Of a stretch of DNA of 64,000 bases, positions 13,131 to 25,000 are shown in pieces; the first letter of the stretch is position 1; the number at the start of each line of letters is the position of its first letter. Both the position numbers and the translations under genes were made by a program. A model generated the notes under the pieces. It was not told where the DNA came from. It saw nothing but the letters and a program-made list of their open reading frames with translations, and ran no database searches. Origin of the DNA: Pyrocephalus nanus (lineage: Eukaryota; Chordata; Aves; Passeriformes; Tyrannidae); contig CM076266.1 in the NCBI GenBank assembly GCA_038380795.1, forward strand, positions 12,794,001 through 12,858,000, written 5' to 3'.

Positions 13131-14624
13131 CCAATGCATGAAGAAATGCATTCTATGATTCACTTGTTTTGGCAAATGCCCATAGCCGATAATTCCCTAT
13201 AAGATTTATCTGTGAAAATGCCCATTTGTATTAGTACCAGAGGAATGACAGTTTGAGCAGTTCTGCCATCACTAACTGTGGCTTTATCTCAGTAGGAAGG
13301 ATGTAGTCTCTGAAGTAGGCTTCAAAATACTGAGAACTGCATTGCTTCAAGTCAATGCCACTAAATACAAACCATTTGTTTTGTTGTTATCAGTGTAAGT
13401 TCCAGGTAGCAGCATTCTGCAGTGCTTTCATTTTTAAAGCGGTCTAAGATACAATCATTACAACAGACAAGTCCTGGAGAGACAAACACATCCCTGATAA
13501 TACAGCAGGGGTGAAAATGAAATGTCAGTTTGTACTGACAAAGAACAAAACCAGAATATTTCACTCAAAGTTCCTGCCGGAGCAGTCAGAAAACAAAACA
13601 AATAAAATTATCTCCAAATTCTGAACTAAAATTTTGAATTTTGGCAAAGAGAAGACATAATCAAACCTTTCTTCTAGCTCCTTTCTGCTCTCTGCTAATC
13701 CTCTTGACCCAGACACACCATTCAGATAATCTGGACCTCTTAATTAAAACTACTCTGGTGGAGCCTGGCATTGTCAGGTGCCCCTGAGCCATCGGCTTGG
13801 TCTTGCATGGGAATGGGAAGACTGAGAGGGTGGGCATCTCTGAAACCTTCTTTATATTTATTTGATTCTTTATTTATACACTTTTCTGTCATAGTAAGAA
13901 AAAAATCCCACTACACCACTGAGTTCAATGTAGGTACCTGGCTTTTTCATAAGGCAAGGAGAAAAGACAATACAGTGAAATATAATACAATTGTATAAAC
14001 ATTTGGCATTTTAGCTCTTATAAAATCTACAGTATTCACCTGTAGATTCTTCATTGTATCTTCATCTTCATTTTCTCAAACTAATCTTGAGTAGGCACAT
14101 TTTCAGAGGAACCTCTTGAGAAAGATATAAAGGAGGAGATGGCAAAACCCAGGGAGCTTTTTTGTGTGTTTTTCTCATCATTCCTAAACTATGCTGTAAA
14201 TGAAGATAAGAGAATATTATAGGAAAAATTGTCAATGGAAAGAGAAATTTATACAGCAGAGATGTAGGAAGGGACACTGCTGGAGGAAGAGACTTGAAGA
14301 CAAGGGAAATAAGAACAGCTGACTACCTGACAAATAAGTAGATTTGGAAAAATGTGTAAGGCAATACATGGTGAAGTTACAGGGAATTCAAGGAGTGCTT
14401 TGAACAAAGCAGTCTCTTTTCATTTGGCCCTAAAGTTTTCCTGTTAGAGCCAGGTTAGTGAATACACTTTATCTTGGGAATCCATTAAGTGAAAGAATAG
14501 AGGGCTTTCTGCCTGCCAAAGGAAGCCTAAACTATTTATACTTGACAAGAGGGAGTAAGAAAATCTTATGGAACAAGGCATTTTTCAGGGATTTAAATTA
14601 CTCTGTACGTGATTCTATGATTTA

Positions 14625-14745
14625 CAGTTCTGCCACTGATCTATTGCATGACCTTAGGCAAGTCACTTCACCTTTATGCCTCAGTTAACCTGTTATACTG
14701 ACATAATAACACTGAGCCTTACTGGGCTTCAAGATGATGAAACAT
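14625..14745 (+). mobile_element. MIR-like SINE fragment
   Basis: The order of words matches a MIR (tRNA-derived CORE-SINE): ctgccact, then catgaccttaggcaagtcac, then ttcacctttatgcctcagtt, then a short spacer, then acataataacac, then a weaker tail with gatgatgaaa. The conserved middle (ccttaggcaagtcacttcacc plus tgcctcagtt) is the most diagnostic part of the family. The tRNA-like 5' third and the 3' tail are largely eroded. MIRs are ancient amniote repeats, so its presence fits old, otherwise unexpanded DNA. Confidence 0.8.
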
Positions 14746-15781
14746 TTCTTTGCTAGAGCTAAATCCCCTCTGTGATGTGAAAAAAAAACCCTCAACAGTG
14801 ATTAATCCATTCCATTGTTCAAACTGAGCAAATGTACTTACTGGTCTGAAAACAAAATAATTTCAAACTTTAATGATCTGATTTTTTTTTTCTATGTGTA
14901 ATCTGAACTAATAACCAATATGGAAAGGTTTGATTAAAAGAATGATGAGGGTTTCCTAATATGAGCCAAGGAGTGAATGTGTGGGGATCTCTGTGGTAGG
15001 GAACATGCATATAACAATTCAGAGTCCCTTTGCATTCCCTCCAGCATGCCTCTGGCTGTAGGAGCCAGAATCTAGCCCTAAATTAATAATTAGCACTTTC
15101 AGTTTAAGCTCTCCACGAAATGTCATGAGGACAGACAGAAGTAGTAGAAAATGTTAGTGGGCAGTGTAGAAAGATAAGTGCCAAGAGATTTATACCCTGC
15201 ATTCTCGGCAAGCCAGAACAGAATATCAGGATTTAAATAACCCACTGCCAAGACCTTTCACATCATTTGACTGTGGTGGGAGGAGAAACTCTACAGGGAT
15301 GGCCTGTGTATGTCTTCATACTTAATAAGAAAGAGGTACCCACATCAGCATGCATGTGAGCACAGAATGGGCTAAAACCTCAGCATCTGCAAGTGGCTAA
15401 AATCACATATATCAGGTTATGCTTCCCCTTAGCTGTGTATGCATTTTGAATTTAGCAGAAGAAAGCAGGGCCCCAAAACTTTCTGATCAACAATGAGAAA
15501 ATAGATTAAACTCAGCAACAGAAATATCACAAATGTTATTTTAAAGGCTACTTGTAAAAGTCTTGTCTTCCAATACAATATGGTGACATATTTTTCTTTT
15601 GAGATAATACTGCCAATGTTCACTATGAGGCATTATGTACACATATTTGATGAAGGCCCAAACGAGCATAAAATTTTATACACTAATTAGTCCCAAGCAT
15701 GACATTCTTTGAGCAATTACCTAAATATTAACACTTCCTCCAACAGATATATAATAAATTAGATGTAAAAACACAATCCAC

Positions 15782-15810
15782 AAAAAAAAAAAAATAATAA
15801 AAAAAAAAAA
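15782..15810. repeat. A-rich simple repeat
   Basis: A13, TAATA, then a second long A run, followed by TTTT. Low complexity, with no recognisable element attached. Confidence 0.85.
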
Positions 15811-16155
15811 TTTTGGAATAACATACTTTCCAAGTATCCTGTAAATTATCCTAAAAAAGTAGGCACTCATTTTTGCAGAGTTGGCATTTCATTCCTAAAT
15901 GTTGTAACATGCCACTGAGTCAGCTGAAGAATATTTGATTTGTTATTAACAGATCTATTAAACTAAAAAACACATTTCATAATTTATGTGTCAAAAACTC
16001 TACTAAAATGCAACATCTGTTTTACTCCTTGATTTCTCAAGTTCTATAAGGGATGAGAAATTTCTTGAGCTGAGTATGAAAATCTGGAATAGAATACAAA
16101 ATTTACTCCACCCATGCCTGAAAACACCTGAGGGACCAGAATGTCATAGAACTCC

Positions 16156-16281
16156 GTATGTGTATGTTTGTATCTATCTGAGTATGTATAAATAAATTTA
16201 AAATATACAATGTATGTACATGTAAAAATATATGTATACTGTGTATATGGTGTGCATACACATTTTTCATATATATATAAA
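16156..16281. repeat. TG/TA-rich degenerate microsatellite
   Basis: Interleaved TATG, TGTA and TATA words (for example gtatgtgtatg and atatatgtatactgtgtata) with no exact period. The overlapping minus-strand frame rich in H, I and Y is produced by this composition and is not a gene. Confidence 0.7.
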
Positions 16282-18892
16282 AGAAAATAACTGCTGATGA
16301 TACCACATTTTCAAACACAATGTTTGCTTGAATTAAAAAAAGGCCCTTGTGTTCTACAGAAACAAAATTGAGGCTTTTCATAAAATCTACCTACTTCATG
16401 TATCAAAGAGCTCATCACAGGGTGTTGTAGTTGTATTAGAGGAGCTTGTCTGAAAAGGGTCAGAGATTTAGGTGGTTTTTAGTTGTTTAAACACCTTTCT
16501 GGCTTAGCAGAGGTTTGCAGGCAGTTTTATAGATATGTTAACCACCACAGCAGCACTCCTACCACAACACAGATGTGCTCACAGGGTAGGATGCAAGTCC
16601 TGACGGAGTTCAGCCCTGAGCTAGACCAAATTAAGCAAATCAGACCTGCCTTCTTGGCTGCAGGGTATACCAGCTTCTGGGCTTTGGGATAACCCAAATT
16701 TCTATGCACACACATGCAGTATGTGTGTGTAAAATGAGCAGATAATCTTCATAACTCTGGGTGCCAGGTGTCTGGGGCGTGCTACTGGGGAGTACTGTCA
16801 CCCCTGAGGTTATGCCTGCCTAGTCAGGAAACCTGCCAAAAGTGTGCTGAAGACTATGTGGGGTTTGAATCCTTCTGCTACTGCAGCATGAAGAAGGGCT
16901 GAAAGCTATCTCAGGATATTAAGATTTACCTCTATATGTGGTCCCCAGTAGAAATGCAAGCATCTTTAGTGACTTGCTGGCAGCAACGGAGGCACCTTAA
17001 GAGTTTGACAGCAGCTAAGCTGCAGTTTTGAGAATCACAGTGGTGCCAAAATGGGGATTTAGCTATTGGTCCTCGTTTAGATACTAAAATAACTTCAGTT
17101 AGTTGGAAAATTTGAAACTGCTCCTCAGAAAAAAATCTGGCTTTAATTGTGGCTGCTAAGCAGTTTCAAAAATCTGGTCCTGTACAAATACACTGTAAAT
17201 GTAAGCAAATACTGATCCCTTGCTGAGTTCTCAGATCTTTCGCAAACAATCTGAGCCTTCATAAAAATACACAATTTTTCACTTATTCTATATTTTGTCT
17301 CATATTAGGTCTCTAGCCAAAAACCCTCTTCCCAGCAGTCAATTTAATATGCAAAAGGAAACAGTCTTATTAGTTTAGTTTATTTATGATGACAAAAGGA
17401 AAAGCATGAAAACCCCAAGATATAAGTGGCAGTTTATTCCTGATAAGTAGTAAATCAGCAGGATTTCACTGCCCACATGGGAACCTGCAGTTAAATAATT
17501 AATGATAAATAATGAGCCTCATAAATGTTCACAGTGTTTTTGAGCAACTATTTACATATGAGCTCATTCTACAAACTCTCCTGCTGGTATAATCATGATA
17601 ACCTGGTGTCCTTACTGCATTACAGAAACATAAGATGATAACACCAACCATCTCTGTGGTTAACTTTATATTATTCATTGCCACGTTAAACTAATTATTC
17701 ACTGCCTCCAAGACAGTGCTGGGTTAATACATCAAACTGATGCATCTTTTGTCATGATAAACTTAGCTCACACTGTATCATCATGCATTCCACTGATGTG
17801 GCCTTTGTCTGGAAAAAAAAATGTTCAGAATCATTAAAAGAAACAAGCAAAGGGAGAAGATTGTAAACCTTTAAGTTCTGGGTCACAAACCAGTGAAAAT
17901 AGTAGTATTAAAATAAAAAAAGAAATAAAAGAAATGCAGTAACAAAATATTTTCGGAAACATCAAAGGGTCTGAACACCTGTAAATTTGTATGCATCCTT
18001 TTTGATCATCACTGTTCAACACTGGGCATCAGAGAAGCCCAAAATAAGCTCTAACACTGTAATCTTCACACTACTGAATCTGGGAAACCCCAAAGCTCTT
18101 GAGAAAATAAATCACCTGATAATATCCTCAGTCCTTATTGACTCATATGTTGATAAAGCAGCCAGTATTGTGCCAATGCTTATTTTTGGGTGTTTTTTGC
18201 TTTCCCTAGGTCATAATATTTTTTCTCCTGTATTGTCTAGCTATTACACTGTGAATTTAATGGAAAGCAAGATCAGGAATTTCAAGAGATCAAATCTGTA
18301 TGCTATTCATCTTTTGTTTTGTTTTAGGAGCATCCAGCATGACTGCAAAATCACCCAGCCTACTCGGGCTGAGGCTAATCGCAGTTGTCTCTGATTTTGA
18401 TCTTCTCACATCCCCAACACATGGTCATTGTATGTGTACAAATTATTAAATTCAGCACTGAATTGGAATTCAGAGCCTTATGAAAATCCACCCTTCTAGA
18501 TGGACTGCACATGCTCAAAAATACTTTTGGAAAGCTTTTGAAATAGTCCCTGGTCATTAAAAATCAGACTTTAGGGTGGGTGTGTAGGAGGTAATGCTCT
18601 TGGGTGTCTAGCATGGTGCACTGCCTACCCACATGTAAATTCAAGGTAGCAAATCACATGGCCACTCAGTTATTCTCTTGAAATTGATAAAACACAAATG
18701 AGAGGTGAGAAAAGAACTTGGTACAACTTTTCTTTTTTCAGTTAGAGAAGAAATGGAGTATGCAGGTGCAGAGAAATTAGAGAATGGTGATTTTTAAAAA
18801 ATAGCACACACCAATTCACAAAGTCATCTTTTATAACAGGAAATAGAAAGATTGAATAGAATGCATTGAGAAAGTTTATTTGGGGTTTCTTA

Positions 18893-18896
<4 letters not shown>

Positions 18897-18938
<42 letters not shown>
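18897..18938. repeat. poly(A) tract, 42 bases
   Basis: 42 uninterrupted A on the plus strand, the longest mononucleotide run in the window. It lies immediately left of a GC-rich island. If it were a retroposition tail on the plus strand, the retroposed body would be to the left, where nothing GC-rich or recognisable is seen. For a minus-strand retrocopy the tail should read as T on this strand. Its origin is therefore unresolved. Confidence 0.9.
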
Positions 18939-18942
<4 letters not shown>

Positions 18943-19625
18943 AAATTAAAATACCAGCAGCCCAGACTATATCTGATGTATGAGGCTCTGTCTGAGCAGG
19001 GGAGATTGGCTGTGTGAGGAGAAGAGCCAAAGCCACAATCTCCTGCCAGGCGGGACACAGCTGGAGCAGGGCATGGGGGCAGCCCTAACACTTGTCTGGC
19101 CCCTGGCCTGAAAGGACTCAAGGTATTCCACAGCAGCAGGAACTGTCTCCTGGGGGATACACAGGGCAGGGGCAACAAGGTCCCCCATCCCAGCCTGTGC
19201 AGGGACAGCCTCAGAGCCTGGGCAGGAGATAGGGGAAGCACTCCCCACAGTCTGCATCGAGCATCACCCCCTACCAACAAGTTAGGTTTAAATATGTGGA
19301 GTTGAAAGGCAACAAGCTGGGCCCCTGCGGTCTGTTCCCAGCCCCTACTGGCCTTCTGTTGGCAGAGAAGGCAGAGACTGCTGGAGCACCAGCCTTCTGC
19401 CATGTAATCACACCTCCAGCCTCCTGCTCCTCAGGCACCCCTGCTCTTCTGCCTCCCTAATCCTCAGGCGGTCATGCTCCTCTGCTTCCCTGATCCTTGG
19501 CCTCCCAGATGCCCGCAGGTCCTCCAGCCCTGCCAGGGGTCACAGCTTCTTCTCCATAAACAGTCCCCTGGGACTGTTCCACTGCTCACTCGCCCTCTCC
19601 AGTATCCTCTCTCCGGGTTCCAGAA
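18939..19625. other. isolated GC-rich island, identity unknown
   Basis: About 690 bp of clearly higher GC content than its surroundings, with words such as cctgccaggcgggacac, ggggcagccc and cccatcccagcctgtgcaggg. It begins right after the A42 tract and fades at about 19625 (ctctccgggttccag). A minus-strand frame (18876-19403) stays open for 175 codons, but it runs through the A tract as a poly-phenylalanine tail and has no recognisable domain, so I treat it as a composition artefact. Candidates are an eroded CpG island with a promoter or first exon, an unrecognised LTR, or a pseudogene. I see no TG...CA ends or target duplication. Confidence 0.5.
19429..19494. repeat. 33-bp tandem repeat, two copies plus a partial third
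   Basis: The unit starts cctcaggc, continues with tgctcttctgcctccct and ends aat. It repeats at 19462 with a few substitutions (cctcaggcggtcatgctcctctgcttccctgat). A degenerate third start, ccttgg, lies at 19495. It sits within the GC-rich island and is C/T-rich on the plus strand. Confidence 0.75.
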
Positions 19626-20503
19626 AGAGATTTAGTGCTGTAATTGCCTATATCTGTAGGCTTTCCTGCTCACAATTCCCTTCCCAGCTAACAAAATTGT
19701 CATTACTGCAGTCTCTCTGAGCAGAGAGAAAACACATCATCTTTTCTTCCTCTCTATTCCTGGGAATGGTAAACATCCTTCGAAACCTCACTGCATTGTT
19801 AGAAGGGAGACACAGGCACCCTGGGCATGTGCTTTTGCTATGGAAAGAGATATTAAATGTTAAACTGTTTTGCTTCTTGAGGTTTGCTTGTTTTAATAGC
19901 AACCCTTTTTTTTTTTTTTAGGTCTCATTGAATTTCATCCACCTGGGAAATAAGGACTTGAACTCAAAATGAACTCAAAACAAGGACTCTCCTTCCATGT
20001 ATTTATGACTCCATAAGTGTGTCAATTTTTTTTTGAGTATTATAGGTTGTACAAATTCTGTAGGCAATTGTGTGTAGCTTAAAAAAAAAGGGGGAAAAAA
20101 GAGGTTTATTTTTATACTGTTACTCCAAAAAGCCCAGTTTTCCCATCTCAGCTGGCAAGTACTGACTTGCCTTAGAGAAATAGAAAAATTAAGACAGGTA
20201 TTCAAAATAAACTACATTACAAATAAGCTATGTACTGTCACCTCACAACATTTGTTTCTTGACAATGATGATTTTGCAAGAGAAATAATTTCTTCCTCTG
20301 GGACAGACATTTTTTTAAAAGATTACTGAATTCAGTTTGCACACCCCATCTTTGTAAAACCACACTTGGTGTCTACAGTCTTTTATTCAGAGGAGTTGCT
20401 TAAAAAGTCAGTGCATCATAAGGTGACTTTTCACATTGATGACCTTGAAATATAATATAAATTCATAGTATTGATTAATGACAGGCAAGCAATTAGAAGA
20501 GAG

Positions 20504-20626
20504 GTAAATATATGTGTAAATATGTATGTATATATATTCCCATGCACACATAATATACATATATATGTATGAATATATAGTTGCACATATATACCTATCT
20601 GTGAGAATATATATATATATTATAAA
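20504..20626. repeat. TA/TG-rich microsatellite
   Basis: Runs of TATATG and ATATATAT with interspersed CACA (tatgtatgtatatatatt, acatatatatgtatg, gaatatatatatatatatt). Degenerate, with no single period. The minus-strand frame full of I and Y over it is an artefact. Confidence 0.8.
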
Positions 20627-22029
20627 CAAGTCTGCATTTGACTATTTATCTCAGAATTATTCAAAGTTAGGATTTTGTACTTTTAAACTGGTAAACTAGT
20701 GTGGAAAAAAAGTGGTTTTGAAAGGAGAAGAGGCAAGTCAAAGAGCTTTGAACACCAGAATCAGTGTGGAAAAGTTGTTGATACTCATCTGAGTGAGGTA
20801 ACCTGCAAAGAAGACTGGCACTGTCCCTAGTTTTGATGAAGTATAAAATGAAAATTGTTTTTCTCAAACCCCATTTTGTGCTGGACTAGGAGCAAACAAA
20901 GCTTAGTTGCTGAATGAAACATGAAGGCCAGTAACTCCCATCTGAGAGGTGATAACTTCAGAAGACACAATGGCCTGATCACTCAGTGAATAGCCAACTC
21001 CATGGCAAATTTGTTCCACAGGAACAGGAGAGTACTACTCCATTTCAGACCATAATGAGACACACAGAGTCCTTTAGGAGAAATTGTAGGAGATATTTCA
21101 ATAAAATAATTGTCATCACAAAGTGAAAATTTTTTCCAAAGGCTTTATTTAAGTCATGAGGAGTGGAAGGGTTACCTTCCTTGAAAAATAAGTCTAACTG
21201 CATTACTGCGAATGTTCCCATACAAAATCTGCTTCACCTTGGAATCCTGCTAATCCCTTGACCTCAGTAACATTTTGTTACAATGGTTTTTACAAGGCAA
21301 TAAAGAAAAGGCATTTTCTTTAATAGGTGTTAGGTCTAGTGTCTTTCATTAAATGCCCCTTGTTCTTTTATGTCAAATGTTGTTTTTTGTTAAGACTGAG
21401 AGCTCCCGATTTATTTTCTCAATATCGTTCATTACATAAGTCCCCTTTATCTAGTCACCTTTCTAATAAATTATAATGTTCAATACCTCCTCCTACAGAA
21501 AGCCTCTGAACCTCTAAATTTTTTCATGTTCATTTCTGAATTCTATTTTGCTATCCATTTCTGCATGCAAAGTGTTGCCAGCACTGCAGTCATTTGGTTG
21601 AAAGCAGATTACTGATGCTTTTCATATTTTTCTGTGTGCTTTCTCTCTAACATCTATGCATTTTTGTTCATTGTTTTAACAATGGACATACCCTCACAGT
21701 TTTGTAGTGCACTTGGACCTGTAGGCAGATCCTTTCATTATGTTCTCCATTAGAACAGGTAAGCCAGTCTTCAAAGGGGTTTTACCCAACTCCCTTTTTT
21801 TAACCTGAAACCATAGTGGGACCAAATTCAGTCACAGTCAGGAGAAAGGAGAGTGAAGATGAGGTAGCAATAAGATTCCTCTCCTCACAGGAGGTCAAGA
21901 ATCACATCACATCACACTGCACAATGACATTTCTAGAGGAGGGAAAAGGAGAAGTGGAGGCAATCTATAACTTCTGTCCTGCTTACGGTGCCGTCAAGGA
22001 TAAGCGCTGAGACATGTATTGACAAAATC

Positions 22030-22046
22030 TTTTTTTTTTTTTTTTT
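22030..22046. repeat. poly(T) tract, 17 bases
   Basis: Mononucleotide T run with no recognisable retroposed body attached. Confidence 0.85.
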
Positions 22047-25000
22047 CACTAAAAGCTATTTTCCCCTTCCTGTTTTGGTGAGGAAAGAGTCCTCATAATG
22101 ATCTCCTTCTGAAAAAGCATTCAGAATGAATTTTGAATAATAGGAGTGCAAGGGCCAGGGATTCAAATTTTACTGTTACTTTGACATGTAGTACCAGAGC
22201 GTGCTCAGGCATTTGCTCCTCAGTAGAGGGGCAAGGACACCTGGCTTCTCACCCACAGCTGCCTGGGAGACACTGTCAGCTAAGATATCAGGAGCACAGG
22301 GCACGCTACTTGCTGGGGTCTGTCCCTTCCAAGTCATGTCCTCTGAGGCTTTCAGAGCACAATGGTTTTCTACAAAAACCTTCTTCACAACACTGATGAT
22401 TATGAGGGGTTTTCCACAAACTCTGTGTGCATTAAGTGGAAGATAAGAGTTTTGTAAAAGCTCTCTGCTTCATCTACTGTTGCTTTAAGACTATATGCTA
22501 CATTAAGACTCTCCTACAGACCGCAAAGATCTTTCTTCTTTACCATGTGAATAATGAAAAACAGACAGATGTCTGCTTTTAAGATAAACCACTCAGTGGA
22601 GGTTTCTTGTGTTTGGTGAGCTGAGAAATAGAAACTATTGCCCAAGCCACCAGCTATGGATTATCTCACTGAAAAATCATAGAATAGCAACAAACTATTA
22701 ATTATCTTTTCTTACTATAAACTACTGAAATCGCTTTGTAAATGTTTTTCTTTTATAACGATAAACATTTCTGTCATACAGTTTTTATAATTAATCATTT
22801 TTCAATCTAAGGGACCATCCCATTTTCACTGGGAAACTGTTTATAAAAAAGCTTGGGAGTGAAAGATTGTTAATAAATTTTTCAACATACACTCTATGTT
22901 TTTTTGGTTAAACAGTCACTTGGTATTTGTGGGATGTTTGCTCTGACATTCAGACTATGTCAAATTATGCAGATAAACTGTTTCCACAGAGGAACTGACG
23001 TTAAAAAAGCATGGACTTGGGAGCTGTTCAATGATTCTCAATTTAGCTTCTGTAAAAGAAACTTAAACTTCTGAAGAAAGGTTGTTGGAAGCAGCTTTAT
23101 GGGATGAAAAGTGGGAGAGAATTAAGAATCTCCTGTTATGTTCATTCCACAAACTAATAATACTATTTTTAAACAATATAACATGAGAAAATAAGTATTC
23201 TCATTTCATATTTCTTGTGTTCACATCACAGAAGGCAACAGTATATGACAAACAAATTTATCATACACACCCTGCTTCCTTAGCAGCTCTGCAACTGGTC
23301 TCCCAAGAGTGTCTTCCAAGTTTCTTGAGAAACAACACCCCTAATGTCTTTTCAGATATAAATTTGAAATGAAACAATTGCTTTCTTCAGTATAATGATA
23401 GGATTTTTTTAACATCTTAGATTGACCAGATCACCTTCCACCTCAAAAGCATCTTTCATGTTGCTAACAATGTCAAGTGAACTATCTTGTGATACTGAAG
23501 GACTTAACTGAAGCGAGAAATTATTTTGATAATACCATTTTGCATTTGTGTTTCCAAAAATCCTATTCTGTGTTTTCAAAATACCTAGGACACTACTTCT
23601 GTAAAAGACAGGTTGTGTTTGTCTTGTAATGAAGATTTAATTGGCATTCTTTGTGCACTTTCATACTTGCAGGTAACCTAAACTTTTGAACTCAAGATTA
23701 GGATTCTGTGTTCAAATATTTCTTATGAAAGATGATATTTTTCCAGACCAAATTTTTAAATATGTAAAATTAGGATGTCATTTTTTCCTTTTAAAAAAAT
23801 GTCTGTAAGTAAGCAAAGTTAATCAGACTTGGCTTTCAAAATGGGTATAACTCAGCTGTTTCAAGATCTCTTCTGTATAGGTTTCCTGTTACTCTTTTTT
23901 TCCCTGAATAGTTTCAAATTTCCTACATGTTGCATTCACAGAATTCAAGAAACTTTTCTATCATGGGAATTTGATGCTACTTGTGGAAGTGAAAACAGAG
24001 CCATGAAGGAATGAAACTTTATTTCCATAATGTTACAACAGCTGTGAAGGACATAGATTAATATCAAATTGAGACAAAACAAAAGCTTTTTCATGTAGAA
24101 TATCAGTACATAATAATTTAATATTTTATACTAAAATCAAAGTGGAATGTCATGGCACTCAAATTTCCAATTTGTTTCCATTCCAATTCCCAAATGATTT
24201 CCATTTTTTTTCAAATCAAGTATTTTGATAATTGATTTCCCATCTCATTATGAAAGAAAAAGATTTCTGAACATCTGTAGTCATTTTAAGAGAAATGCAG
24301 ATATTTACTTGCAATACAACACAATACTGATTGCAGTTTCCATGCAGAATGGAATTCTTTTTAATGTATTTATATGCTATATTCAGTCTCTTTTTCTTGG
24401 GTGCATCTCTCACTGCCTCACTTTGGCTCAGTTCCACATAACAGAAAGACAAAGACCATTTTTTCTGGAGATATGCCCAGAAAAATTTAATGTTGCGCAT
24501 GTAAAAATTCGAGTAGCACTTGTGCCACTACAAACGTCAGAATATGTATCAGCAGATATTACACACACACCTCAAAACCACAAACAAAATGTAATTGATT
24601 GAATCACATTTAAGCTGGTGGATGCTATAAACATTTCTAAATCATAATTTTTTCCTCCTCTGACACTGAGAACAAGAAAAATGTACACAGAGGCAAAGAG
24701 CTGCTTCCACCAAGTGTGACAGTGCAGTGCACTATTTTAACTGTAGCAACATTGCTACGCATGTTCTTGTAAAATTGCTTGCACACGTTAGAGTGACTGC
24801 CAGAAACAAAAGAAAAAGAAGTAGGGGAAAAAGCATGGAACAACAACAATCCTTGTGCCCTGTTTCATGTGACATTTAGCCATGATCTGATGTTACTAAG
24901 TTCCAGACAGTTAAGACATGTTCAGACAGCAAACAGTGTTCAAACACGTACCAGTGGAATTATTTACAAATTAGAATTTATCCTTTTTTTGTTGTGTGAC

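Larger units (their letters stand above)
8511..14624. other. non-coding unique sequence
   Basis: No gene is supportable. Small repeats (a 15-bp tandem duplication near 8.9 kb, an AT palindromic patch near 9.2 kb and an ATT run near 13.1 kb) are listed separately. The segment around 10150-10400 and the segment around 12830-12950 look like unique, information-rich DNA but carry no open frame with splice signals that I can defend. Confidence 0.5.
14746..18896. other. non-coding unique sequence
   Basis: No gene is supportable. It contains an A-rich run at 15782-15810 and a TA/TG-rich patch at 16156-16281. Around 17340-17800 there is a long segment with almost no simple sequence and many homeodomain-like ATTA/TAAT words, resembling a conserved non-coding element. 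A pyrimidine-rich tract ending in TTTTAG at about 18328 could be a splice acceptor for an unidentified plus-strand exon, but the downstream frame (RSIQHDCKITQPTRAEANRSCL then stop) is not recognisable. Confidence 0.45.

Noticed and set aside
17987..18394. 135-codon plus-strand frame
   Set aside because: No domain is visible and it spans a strong pyrimidine tract that looks intronic. Only the possible acceptor at its 3' part was kept as a weak finding.
18876..19403. 175-codon minus-strand frame
   Set aside because: It runs through the A42 tract as poly-phenylalanine, has no recognisable domain, and its openness follows from the GC-rich composition.
20504..20626. Possible matrix-attachment or origin-like AT-rich element
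   Set aside because: Only TA/TG microsatellite composition supports it; no specific motif set was found.
24225..24602. 125-codon plus and 94-codon minus overlapping frames
   Set aside because: Both strands are open over the same AT-rich sequence with no recognisable domain; consistent with chance.
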